Positions 1 through 5,257 of a stretch of DNA of 5,257 nt are shown here, one piece after another; within the stretch, counting starts at the first letter, position 1; every line of letters begins with the position of its first letter. The notes below the pieces were generated by a model, which was given only the letters and a program-made list of their open reading frames with translations, searched no databases and was not told where the DNA came from. The position numbers were made by a program, and so were the translations under genes. Origin of the DNA: Lachnoclostridium sp. UBA7122 (lineage in GTDB: Bacteria; Bacillota; Clostridia; Lachnospirales; Lachnospiraceae); NCBI GenBank assembly GCA_002493085.1, contig DKXQ01000236.1, positions 1 to 5,257 of the forward strand. The letters run 5' to 3'.

Positions 1-2116
1 GAATCTTACTTGGTGCTGCACTTGGTGCTGTACTTTTGCCTGGTGCTGTACTTGCTGTCGGACTTTTACCTGGTGCTGCACTTACTGCCGGACTTTTACT
101 TGGTGCTGTACTTGCTGCTGGTACTTTGCTTGCCACTGGTGTCCTGCCCGGTGATGTACTTGAAGCTGGTGTTTTGCCAGTACTTTCTTCAGAAATCTTA
201 AAGTCCTTTTCAATGCTGCCTTCATAATATCCAAGCCCTGTAACAAGAACTGTAGCTGTTCCAGTTCTGTCATTATCTGTATAGCTTACTTTATAATCTT
301 TATCTTTATCCAGTACAGTAGAGCCATCTGTTACTTTAATCTTCTGTTTTACTTTGCTGCCTGTATATTCTTTATCAATTACGCCCTCAATACGGAAATC
401 ATCCAGTTTCCTTTTTACAGTAACATTACAAGTTGCTGTTTTGCCTCCTGCTGAAGCTGTTACTTTTGTCTCTCCTGCAGCACGTCCTGTAATTTTGCCA
501 CTGTCATTTACAATCGCAATGCCAGGGTTAGCCACTTTATATGAAACTTTATCTGTTGCATCAACAGGCGACAATGTTGATGCCAGTTCAAAAGAAGCAT
601 CCTTATATACGGTAACTTCTGTACTATTTAAGTTGATGGATACACATGGGACAGTAACATTTATAGAATATTGTCCAACAATACCATTAATAGACGTTGC
701 TGCAATTTCAGCCCTGCCAGTGCTTAAAGCCTTAACCATTCCCTTTTCATCAACCGTTGCAACCTCATTATTGCTGCTGCTCCACTGTACTATTGCATCT
801 GTTACACTATCAGGTTTTAATACAGCCTTTAACTGCATACTGCTTCCTTTAGCCATGCTGTTTCCATCACCTGTAATTTTTACAGATGTAACATCAATGC
901 TTTTTACTGTAATTGTGAAAGATGTTTTTTTGCCACCATATTCTACAAAAATAGTCTGTTCACCAACCAGAGATGTATCATATTCCTGAAGCATATCTTC
1001 TGTCATAGCAACAGTTGTACTATAACCATCTTCATAAATAATATTTACTGTGCCGCCAGACAAATCAATTTTTTCACCCTGGCTGTAATTAGTCTTAGAT
1101 GGAGGTGTTACTATATCAAAACCATCTATGCGGTGCTGGCGGTTGGATTTTAACTGTGGGTATGGATAACTAGAGTAAGGGTCAATTTCCCATATATTTT
1201 TAAAATCAAATCCAACATATACACTCTGGGTACGCATCTGGGCTTCAGTAAGTATTGTTGTATCTATATTTGCTGTATTCAAGTCTTTGCCTTTTAAAGC
1301 ATAGTTTCCTGCATGGTCATTTATTATTATAGGATATCCTTCTACCTCACCTATATTATAATTATAATAAGCCCCACATTTATCATAAGGAAAATAGTCT
1401 CCTTTAGAACCAGCAATACCATTGCCAGAAACCTTTGCTGCATTATAACAATTAGAAATAATACTACCATTATAACTACTAAGGAATCCTGCAATACCTC
1501 CTGTACAATCTCCTTGGTTGTATATAACTCCATCCACATAACATTCAGAAATAGTTCCTTTGTTATAACCAACAATGCCTCCTGCATATCCTTGAAATAT
1601 ATTTGAAATAGTTTCTGTATTTATGTCAACATTAGAAAGTCCTAAGCGCTTGATAGTACCCAAATTAATTCTAAAAAGCCCGACATATGCATCGCTATCG
1701 CCTATATCTGAAAAAGTTCCATATATATGCATTCCTATAATTTTGTGTCCATTCCCATCTAGAGTACCACGAAAGCTATTTAATGGTGTCCATCCATGTC
1801 CTGTGTCCCAGGAACCACCTTTCTTAGTTTCCTCTGTAATATCAATATCATTCATAAGAACATACTTACCACGGGGATTATTATTAATATTTACTAAATC
1901 GGCAATGGTATATATTTTTGTATATGAAGATAAGTCTTCGTCACTGCCTTTCCTTGCTTCATGTGAAATCTTCTTACTGCCAGGTGTTGCAGATTCTGCT
2001 GTTGCGTTCACTGGCGTTATTGCAGTTAGTGCAAGTGCAAATGCCAGCATAAATGGCATAATAGCACGTTTGAAATGCCAGCGTAGTTTTGCTGTTCTTT
2101 TTGTTTTTTTAATCAT
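1..2116 (-). CDS. Secreted modular surface protein with GLUG-like and bacterial Ig-like domains (N-terminal 705 residues, 3' end outside the window)
   Basis: Translating the minus strand from ATG at 2116 gives 705 codons without a stop to the left edge, so the C-terminus is missing. The start is fixed by AGGAGGG at 2124-2130, 7 bases upstream. Residues 1-40 are a signal peptide: a very basic N-region (MIKKTKRTAKLRWHFKR), a hydrophobic core (AIMPFMLAFALALTAITP) and a likely cleavage near VNA/TA. Residues 65-325 resemble GLUG-containing beta-solenoid-like adhesin regions, with FRGTLDGNGHKIIGM, then GYAGGIVGYNKGTISECYVDG and TGGIAGF...SNCYNAAKVSG. Residues 331-405 look like Big_3 (TNYSQGEKIDLSGGTVNIIYEDG). 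Residues 407-488 and 490-568 look like two Big_2 domains (QWSSSNNEVATVDEKGMVKAL; AIVNDSGKITGRAAGETKVTA). Residues 572-643 form a YTG...DYKVSYTDN...GTATVLVTGLGYYEG module common in clostridial surface proteins. A Ser/Pro/Ala/Lys linker follows. Domain names come from motif recognition. The role (adhesion or cell-surface display) is inferred, and any wall anchor lies off-window. Confidence 0.9.
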   Translation of the reverse strand, partial: MIKKTKRTAKLRWHFKRAIMPFMLAFALALTAITPVNATAESATPGSKKISHEARKGSDEDLSSYTKIYTIADLVNINNNPRGKYVLMNDIDITEETKKGGSWDTGHGWTPLNSFRGTLDGNGHKIIGMHIYGTFSDIGDSDAYVGLFRINLGTIKRLGLSNVDINTETISNIFQGYAGGIVGYNKGTISECYVDGVIYNQGDCTGGIAGFLSSYNGSIISNCYNAAKVSGNGIAGSKGDYFPYDKCGAYYNYNIGEVEGYPIIINDHAGNYALKGKDLNTANIDTTILTEAQMRTQSVYVGFDFKNIWEIDPYSSYPYPQLKSNRQHRIDGFDIVTPPSKTNYSQGEKIDLSGGTVNIIYEDGYSTTVAMTEDMLQEYDTSLVGEQTIFVEYGGKKTSFTITVKSIDVTSVKITGDGNSMAKGSSMQLKAVLKPDSVTDAIVQWSSSNNEVATVDEKGMVKALSTGRAEIAATSINGIVGQYSINVTVPCVSINLNSTEVTVYKDASFELASTLSPVDATDKVSYKVANPGIAIVNDSGKITGRAAGETKVTASAGGKTATCNVTVKRKLDDFRIEGVIDKEYTGSKVKQKIKVTDGSTVLDKDKDYKVSYTDNDRTGTATVLVTGLGYYEGSIEKDFKISEESTGKTPASSTSPGRTPVASKVPAASTAPSKSPAVSAAPGKSPTASTAPGKSTAPSAAPSKI
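11..160 (-). repeat. Degenerate 30-bp tandem repeats encoding a 10-residue Ser/Pro/Ala/Lys linker unit
   Basis: Five units of exactly 30 bp can be laid out at 11-40, 41-70, 71-100, 101-130 and 131-160. The first four begin with TGGTGCTG on the plus strand, and the fifth is strongly diverged. On the coding (minus) strand they give GKSTAPSAAP, GKSPTASTAP, SKSPAVSAAP, SKVPAASTAP and STSPGRTPVA. This is a low-complexity, probably extended linker following the last beta module. The repeat starts close to the window edge and may continue beyond it. Exact 30-bp phasing keeps the frame if units are gained or lost. Confidence 0.85.
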
Positions 2117-2171
2117 AGTTTTTCCCTCCTCTTAAAAATAATATGCTTTCAGATTCTTCAGCCTGTATTTT

Positions 2172-2183
2172 CTAAGACCTTAG
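2172..2183. promoter_or_regulatory. Candidate operator: CTAAG-N2-CTTAG inverted repeat upstream of the surface-protein gene
   Basis: A perfect 5-bp inverted repeat with a 2-base centre lies 56-67 bases upstream of the surface-protein start codon. Its right arm overlaps the first of two CTTAGTT copies (2179-2185 and 2200-2206) whose starts are 21 bp apart, about two helical turns. Short palindromes of this size are typical targets of dimeric Cro/CI-like regulators such as the one encoded next door. It would fall inside the spacer of the weak promoter guess for the surface gene (TTAACA at 2187-2192). Binding is inferred only. Confidence 0.3.
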
Positions 2184-2392
2184 TTGTTAACATTTAAATC
2201 TTAGTTTATTGGTTAGAATCTAATAGGCTATATATTTAGGTTATTTAAAGGTAACGTCTATAAACCCTTAAGTCTGCTTTTTAACTAAAACTGGCAAGAA
2301 TACTCCTGCATAAATGATTTTGCATGCCATAAGCTATACTATTATTTAATATAAATTCCATACCCTATTAACTAAATCAAATTTACTGCTTA

Positions 2393-2411
2393 TTATAAAA
2401 GGTTATAAAAG
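2393..2411 (+). repeat. Short 10-bp direct repeat (TTATAAAAG twice) just ahead of the XRE gene
   Basis: TTATAAAAG occurs at 2393-2401 and again at 2403-2411, a spacing of 10 bp or one helical turn, 17-35 bases before the XRE start codon. It lies between the possible promoter and the ribosome binding region (AAAGGCGG at 2414-2421). It could be an autoregulatory site or simply A/T-rich leader sequence. The repeat itself is certain; its function is not. Confidence 0.35.
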
Positions 2412-2427
2412 CGAAAGGCGGTATTTA

Positions 2428-2775
2428 ATGATGAAAGAACGTAAAGATGTCAATGTACAAATAGGCAGACGCATCCAGGAAGCACGGGAAATATCAGGAT
2501 ATACGCAGGAAAAACTTGCTGATAAGGTAGATGTTTCAACACAATACATTTCTGACCTGGAACGTGGTGTTGTGGGAACATCTGTTCCAACCCTTATTAA
2601 AATCTGCAATACATTATGTATCTCCAGTGACTATATATTAATGGGCAAAAATGAGCAAAATGACATATCAGGTATTTTAAGCCGTTTGCAGCATCTATCA
2701 AAAGATGAGATTAACATAGTCGAAAATAGCATAAATCTAATGATAGAAGCTTTCCAAAGCCGTGAAAAAGCATAA
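2428..2775 (+). CDS. XRE/Cro-CI family helix-turn-helix transcriptional regulator
   Basis: This 115-residue cytoplasmic DNA-binding protein has an N-terminal HTH_3-type domain at about residues 10-72: NVQIGRRIQEARE (helix 1), TQEKLADKV (helix 2), STQYISDLERG (recognition helix), TSVPTLIKICNTLCI (helix 4) and SSDYILMG (helix 5). The order and signature residues are those of the Cro/CI-like family. The C-terminal 35 residues (ILSRLQHLSKDEINIVENSINLMIEAF) look like two helices that could serve in dimerisation. No ligand-binding or peptidase domain is present, so it resembles a small self-contained repressor. Two adjacent ATGs (2428 and 2431) are possible starts; AAAGGCGG at 2414-2421 fits either. 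It diverges from the surface-protein gene and ends in its own terminator. Control of that gene and of itself is a reasonable inference from the arrangement, but the targets are unknown. Confidence 0.93.
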   Translation: MMKERKDVNVQIGRRIQEAREISGYTQEKLADKVDVSTQYISDLERGVVGTSVPTLIKICNTLCISSDYILMGKNEQNDISGILSRLQHLSKDEINIVENSINLMIEAFQSREKA

Positions 2776-2791
2776 AACCCATTAATAATCC

Positions 2792-2833
2792 AGAATGCTT
2801 CCAATATGTCTACAGATATATTGGAAGTATTTT
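2792..2833 (+). terminator. Rho-independent terminator after the XRE gene, in the convergent gap
   Basis: CTTCCAATAT at 2798-2807 pairs perfectly with ATATTGGAAG at 2818-2827. The stem extends by about three pairs (one G-U) towards a 4-base loop and by about six A-U/G-U pairs outward, where AGAA on the left pairs with UUUU on the right. It ends in TATTTT on the plus strand, 16 bases after the XRE stop codon. The stem is A/T-rich and the U-tract short, so strength is moderate. The same hairpin lies 3' of the minus-strand zinc-ribbon gene, whose stop is at 2856-2858. It may act in both directions, but on the minus strand the following sequence (CATTCTGG) is not U-rich. Confidence 0.75.
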
Positions 2834-2855
2834 AAACATTTTGTAATATTCTGGC

Positions 2856-3731
2856 TTATCTCATATTTTTTCTTATTTTCTTTAACTGTTTAGACTGTAT
2901 TTCCATGGCTTCTTGCGTAGATTTAGTATTATCAGAAATCTGCTGCATATAGTATGACTGTCGCTGCATCTGGTTTGTGACATTTTTTGACAACTCGTGT
3001 GTTTCTTTTAATTGCTGTCCCTGCATTATTAATTGTTGTTGTTGCATATTTGCCATGTTTTCTCTATACAAGTATTCCTCATAAAGATTAATGGCCTCTT
3101 TAAAAGTATCTGCTCTATGTTCATCCAGCATTTTAATAAAAAACTGTATAGGTTCTTTATCAAAATAATTTTCTGGCACAATAGTTCTTACTAAAACAAC
3201 TTCATCTGATACACAATAACTGTTAAACTCTTTATCAAATCTTGCTTCTTGTTCATTAATTAAAGCAATTTCATTATTATACCATTCTATAGCCTGTGCC
3301 TTTTTCTCATTTTCATTATAAGATTCAGCTACATTACTCTCTATATACCAAACAAGTATTATATATCCTGCCATGATAGATAATGTTAAAAAAAAGTGCA
3401 GCGAATAAAATATACATACAATTATTATTACTATACCAAGTATTATTCCTAAACAACCTACTGTTGTTGAAGCTGATGACGCTTCTGAAATCATTTCGTC
3501 TTTCTTTTTTTTAGCAGAATCTCTGTATTCATCAAATATAGTGCGTTTTTGTAGTGCATTTTCAATTTTATCAATAACCTCAATTGCCTTCATTAAAATT
3601 TCTTTTATTTCACCTGCATTGTCAACAGGTTTTTCTATTATTTCTGTTTCTTCTGGTATTATTTTTCTTCCACAACCTGGGCAGAATCTTGTAGTTTTTT
3701 CAATTTTACTTCCACAAACTGAACAGAACAT
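2856..3731 (-). CDS. Zinc-ribbon, two-TM membrane protein with glutamine-rich coiled-coil tail; function unknown
   Basis: This is a 291-residue protein. Residues 3-20 form a zinc_ribbon_2-type knuckle, CSVC...CPGC (Cys3, Cys6, Cys17, Cys20), at the extreme N-terminus. Residues 40-85 are a charged helical segment with a KKKK stretch. Residues about 91-109 (VGCLGIILGIVIIIVCIFY) and 112-130 are two closely spaced hydrophobic helices forming a membrane hairpin, so the ribbon and the long C-terminal part should lie on the same side, probably the cytoplasm. Residues 131-222 are charged and helical. Residues 223-291 are Gln/Met-rich (NMQQQQLIMQGQQL) and very likely coiled coil. The start is supported by AGAGAGG at 3738-3744, 6 bases upstream. 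The zinc ribbon and TM hairpin suggest a scaffold or assembly protein, but no enzymatic motif is visible and I assign no function. It may share a transcript with the 400-residue gene upstream. Confidence 0.9.
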   Translation of the reverse strand: MFCSVCGSKIEKTTRFCPGCGRKIIPEETEIIEKPVDNAGEIKEILMKAIEVIDKIENALQKRTIFDEYRDSAKKKKDEMISEASSASTTVGCLGIILGIVIIIVCIFYSLHFFLTLSIMAGYIILVWYIESNVAESYNENEKKAQAIEWYNNEIALINEQEARFDKEFNSYCVSDEVVLVRTIVPENYFDKEPIQFFIKMLDEHRADTFKEAINLYEEYLYRENMANMQQQQLIMQGQQLKETHELSKNVTNQMQRQSYYMQQISDNTKSTQEAMEIQSKQLKKIRKNMR

Positions 3732-3787
3732 CTTGTACCTCTCTAATCTTTCTAAATTTATTTTTATAATAACTGTAAACTTTAATT

Positions 3788-3853
3788 TTATACTTTTGTT
3801 TTGCTTTTTAAAATTACTGCAAATAAAATAATTTCAAGTTTTTTCTTCATCAT
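3788..3853 (-). CDS. Possible small hydrophobic peptide (20-21 residues) or remnant of a signal-peptide gene
   Basis: An ATG-ATG pair at 3853 and 3850 follows a strong Shine-Dalgarno (AGGGGGAG at 3858-3865), 4 and 7 bases away. It opens a frame translating as MMKKKLEIILFAVILKSKTKV before TAA at 3788-3790. The layout is three lysines, an eight- to ten-residue hydrophobic core, then more lysines. This matches either a tiny membrane peptide or the first part of a signal peptide whose mature protein has been lost. It sits on the same strand between the 400-residue gene (61 bases away) and the zinc-ribbon gene (56 bases away). The ribosome binding site is stronger than expected by chance in A/T-rich DNA. 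Length is the main argument against it, and a fortuitous frame cannot be excluded. Confidence 0.4.
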   Translation of the reverse strand: MMKKKLEIILFAVILKSKTKV

Positions 3854-3914
3854 GCATCTCCCCCTGTTTATGTACAGTATTTTCCTGGAATTTACAAAGT
3901 ATGGTATCTGCTAG

Positions 3915-5117
3915 TTATACATCCAGTAAATTCAATACATTATGCAATACCCTGTCCTTCGCCAGCATTGTTGCAATTTCAAAAATATGTGCTTTTATAC
4001 ATGGTTTTATCCACTCTTTTTCTTTTGGAAGTTTTGGTATACATTCGTTGTAAATTTCATATACACAGTTATACAGGGATTCCATATCTGTATAATATTT
4101 TTCTATCCATTCTAATATATACTTGTCACCGTTATCAATTATATATTCTTCTACAGCATCTTTTACCTGGCAGTAATCGTCGTGGTATTCTTCAAAATAT
4201 TTTTGTTTATCTCCTTTAAGGCATCCATATAGTTCATATGAGTTATATGGGTCATATTTTTCACAGAATACATCTGCTATTATCAGATTGTAATAATATT
4301 TATCCAGTATTTTTTTTCTTTTTGCATGTTGTCTGTCTATAATCCACTGGTGCAGGTTGGATATCTTTCTAAATCCGTACTTACAGAGTTCAATATTTAC
4401 ACTATCATCATTTTTAAAATATTTACACAGTTTACGGAACATTTTGGAATACATCTTATACTGCCGGTAATTTTTATTATTATTTCTGTTAATCTCATAT
4501 TTTTTATATGACCATAACCGCTTTAGTGATAGATGCAGGTTTTCCTGGCTTACAAGCCTGCTGGCGTGACGCACCATAATCTGAAATAAAAACAGAGGCA
4601 TAATCTGGTGGTATTCTGTAATCTGGTATGCCTGGCACAGAAACCTCCGCAGGTTATAGTGCAGTTCTCCAGAATTTTGTCTGTTGGTTTCAAAAATATT
4701 ACAGTATAAATCTGATACATAATCTGCCTGTTCTTTATAAAGTGTTTCATCTGTAGCCAGTTCCGGGCTGGGCTCTGGCAGCTTTTCAACTGCCAGAACC
4801 ATATTCCAGATAACAGCATAATTTTTTGTATTCTCATATTGATTTTGAAAGTCAAAATACATCTTTTGCAAATCTTTGTAATCCTCTTCTGCTTTTTCTT
4901 GTGGACTGTTATAAAAACGGGATATCAGAATTCCTGTAGAATCCATAAGCGCTATAAATAATAATTGACGTAAGTTGCCAGATGCCTGGTTTTGATTGAG
5001 TTTATATACTATTGTGTTGATTAATGCTGCCTTATTATGTACAGTAATCTGGTTTTCTTTACATACATCAAAATAATTTTGCCTAAATTCCTGTATATCA
5101 GGACTGAACTCTAACAT
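3915..5117 (-). CDS. Uncharacterised 400-residue helical, tyrosine-rich protein
   Basis: I do not recognise this protein. From ATG at 5117 it has 400 residues (MLEFSPDIQEF... to ...VLNLLDV). The frame also extends upstream to a TTG at 5150, but AAAGGAG at 5129-5135 lies 11 bases before the ATG and nothing like it precedes the TTG, so I prefer the ATG. There is no signal peptide and no clear membrane span, so it is probably cytoplasmic. The sequence looks helical throughout. The N-terminal half holds mixed amphipathic segments and a short Pro-rich break (LPEPSPEL, about 113-120). A basic stretch follows (SYKKYEINRNNNKNYRQYKMYSKMFRKLCKYF). Residues 204-356 contain 24 tyrosines in 153 positions, which is unusually many. 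Eleven cysteines are scattered with no CxxC pair. No nucleotide-binding, nuclease or HTH motif is evident. A promoter lies directly upstream, and the gene may lead a transcript with the genes at 3788-3853 and 2856-3731. Confidence 0.85.
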   Translation of the reverse strand: MLEFSPDIQEFRQNYFDVCKENQITVHNKAALINTIVYKLNQNQASGNLRQLLFIALMDSTGILISRFYNSPQEKAEEDYKDLQKMYFDFQNQYENTKNYAVIWNMVLAVEKLPEPSPELATDETLYKEQADYVSDLYCNIFETNRQNSGELHYNLRRFLCQAYQITEYHQIMPLFLFQIMVRHASRLVSQENLHLSLKRLWSYKKYEINRNNNKNYRQYKMYSKMFRKLCKYFKNDDSVNIELCKYGFRKISNLHQWIIDRQHAKRKKILDKYYYNLIIADVFCEKYDPYNSYELYGCLKGDKQKYFEEYHDDYCQVKDAVEEYIIDNGDKYILEWIEKYYTDMESLYNCVYEIYNECIPKLPKEKEWIKPCIKAHIFEIATMLAKDRVLHNVLNLLDV

Positions 5118-5128
5118 TACTGCACCCG

Positions 5129-5135
5129 CTCCTTT
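5129..5135 (-). promoter_or_regulatory. Ribosome binding site deciding the start of the 400-residue protein
   Basis: AAAGGAG on the minus strand lies 11 bases upstream of ATG at 5117. The spacing is slightly long, but the match to the 16S tail is strong. It lies inside the alternative reading frame starting at TTG 5150, which has no comparable site. This favours the shorter 400-residue product over a 411-residue one. Confidence 0.65.
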
Positions 5136-5161
5136 ATTATGTTTTTTCAATATAATGTGCT

Positions 5162-5246
5162 TTAGTTCTTATATAATACCATTTCTGCCAATATTGTTAA
5201 ATTATAATTAATTCAAAAAAAAATTTAAAAACTAGAACTAATTAGT
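5162..5246. repeat. Inverted repeat TTAGTTCT / AGAACTAA flanking the promoter, with an ACTAATTAGT palindrome
   Basis: TTAGTTCT at 5162-5169 is matched by its exact reverse complement AGAACTAA at 5234-5241, so the two copies bracket the promoter at 5173-5200. The right copy overlaps ACTAATTAGT at 5237-5246, a perfect 10-bp palindrome. The core AACTAA also recurs upstream of the XRE gene. This layout, one copy near the transcription start and one upstream, would suit a looping or blocking repressor. The A/T-rich background lowers the weight, and no function is shown. Confidence 0.4.
5173..5200 (-). promoter_or_regulatory. Sigma-A type promoter for the 400-residue protein gene, with extended -10
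   Basis: On the minus strand, TTAACA (5195-5200, five of six matches to TTGACA) is followed after 16 bases by TATTAT (5173-5178, five of six matches to TATAAT). The -10 is preceded directly by TGG, the extended -10 form. Upstream, 5201-5230 is almost entirely A/T with runs of T and A on the coding strand, resembling an UP element. Transcription would start near 5166, giving a leader of about 50 bases with the ribosome binding site at 5129-5135. Confidence 0.7.
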
Positions 5247-5257
5247 ATATATTTTTT

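Larger units (their letters stand above)
2117..2427. promoter_or_regulatory. Divergent intergenic region between the surface-protein and XRE regulator genes
   Basis: These 311 bases carry no convincing gene. They separate two outward-facing start codons and should contain both promoters. No consensus sigma-A promoter stands out. For the minus gene the best guess is TTAACA at 2187-2192 as -35, with a poor -10 (TACAGG) 17 bases downstream. For the plus gene it is TTGCAT at 2320-2325 with TATTTA at 2343-2348 (17-base spacer). Small repeats are frequent: CTAAG-N2-CTTAG at 2172-2183, CTTAGTT at 2179-2185 and 2200-2206, TTAGA-A-TCTAA at 2213-2223, and TTAACTAAA at 2281-2289 and 2368-2376. Such elements are expected for regulator binding, but the A/T-rich background makes each one weak evidence alone. 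Confidence 0.55.

Noticed and set aside
11..160. CRISPR-like appearance of the regularly spaced repeats
   Set aside because: The units are contiguous with no unique spacers, are degenerate at third codon positions and encode an in-frame Ser/Pro/Ala linker.
354..989. A 211-codon open frame on the plus strand
   Set aside because: It lies wholly antisense to the surface-protein gene, whose Big_2-like domains translate cleanly on the minus strand. The plus-strand product is low in charge, lacks recognisable motifs and has no ribosome binding site.
1..2116. Possible frameshift or pseudogene in the surface-protein gene
   Set aside because: The single minus-strand frame stays open for all 705 codons with continuous, recognisable domains from signal peptide to linker. 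Only the window edge cuts it.
1623..2135. A 170-codon open frame on the plus strand
   Set aside because: It is antisense to the signal peptide and first domain of the surface protein, and has no ribosome binding site or family resemblance. The minus-strand frame has AGGAGGG and a clear signal peptide.
2314..2349. An 11-codon plus-strand frame (MILHAISYTII) in the divergent intergenic region
   Set aside because: It has no ribosome binding site and a length expected by chance.
3869..3897. Minus-strand promoter-like pair TTGTAA / TACATA with 17-base spacing
   Set aside because: The -10 matches poorly, and transcription would start within the AGGGGGAG site at 3858-3865, which would destroy the leader of the small frame it should serve.
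4550..4855. A 101-codon minus-strand frame inside the 400-residue gene
   Set aside because: It overlaps the larger gene in another frame on the same strand and has no Shine-Dalgarno or recognisable domain. It is most likely a shadow.

Overview
The window reads as low-GC Firmicutes DNA, most likely from a gut-type Clostridia (Lachnospiraceae-like). The evidence is the A/T-rich codon use, the strong AGGAGG-type ribosome binding sites, a secreted multi-domain surface protein with GLUG-like and bacterial Ig-like modules, and a zinc-ribbon membrane protein of a kind common in that group. The genus assignment is inference; no rRNA or marker gene is present.

Layout. Positions 1-2116 (minus strand) hold the 5' 705 codons of a large secreted surface protein that runs off the left edge. 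It has a signal peptide, a GLUG-type beta-rich region, a Big_3-like module, two Big_2-like modules, one more beta module and a Ser/Pro/Ala linker built from 30-bp repeats. Positions 2117-2427 are a divergent intergenic region with several small inverted and direct repeats. Positions 2428-2775 (plus) encode a small XRE/Cro-type DNA-binding regulator, closed by a good hairpin terminator at 2792-2833. Positions 2856-3731 (minus) encode a zinc-ribbon, two-TM, glutamine-rich coiled-coil protein. Positions 3788-3853 (minus) may encode a 20-21 residue hydrophobic peptide with a strong Shine-Dalgarno. Positions 3915-5117 (minus) encode a 400-residue, apparently all-helical protein that I do not recognise, with a well-formed promoter at 5173-5200.

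How the parts may work together. The XRE gene faces away from the surface-protein gene, the usual arrangement for a local regulator controlling its neighbour and itself. The hexamer AACTAA/TTAGTT occurs four times in that intergenic region and twice more around the promoter of the 400-residue protein, but I found only one copy inside the coding regions. A shared operator is therefore possible but unproven. The 400-residue protein, the small peptide and the zinc-ribbon protein lie on the same strand with gaps of about 60 bases and may be co-transcribed. No clear CRISPR array, tRNA, rRNA, transposase or phage structural gene is visible.
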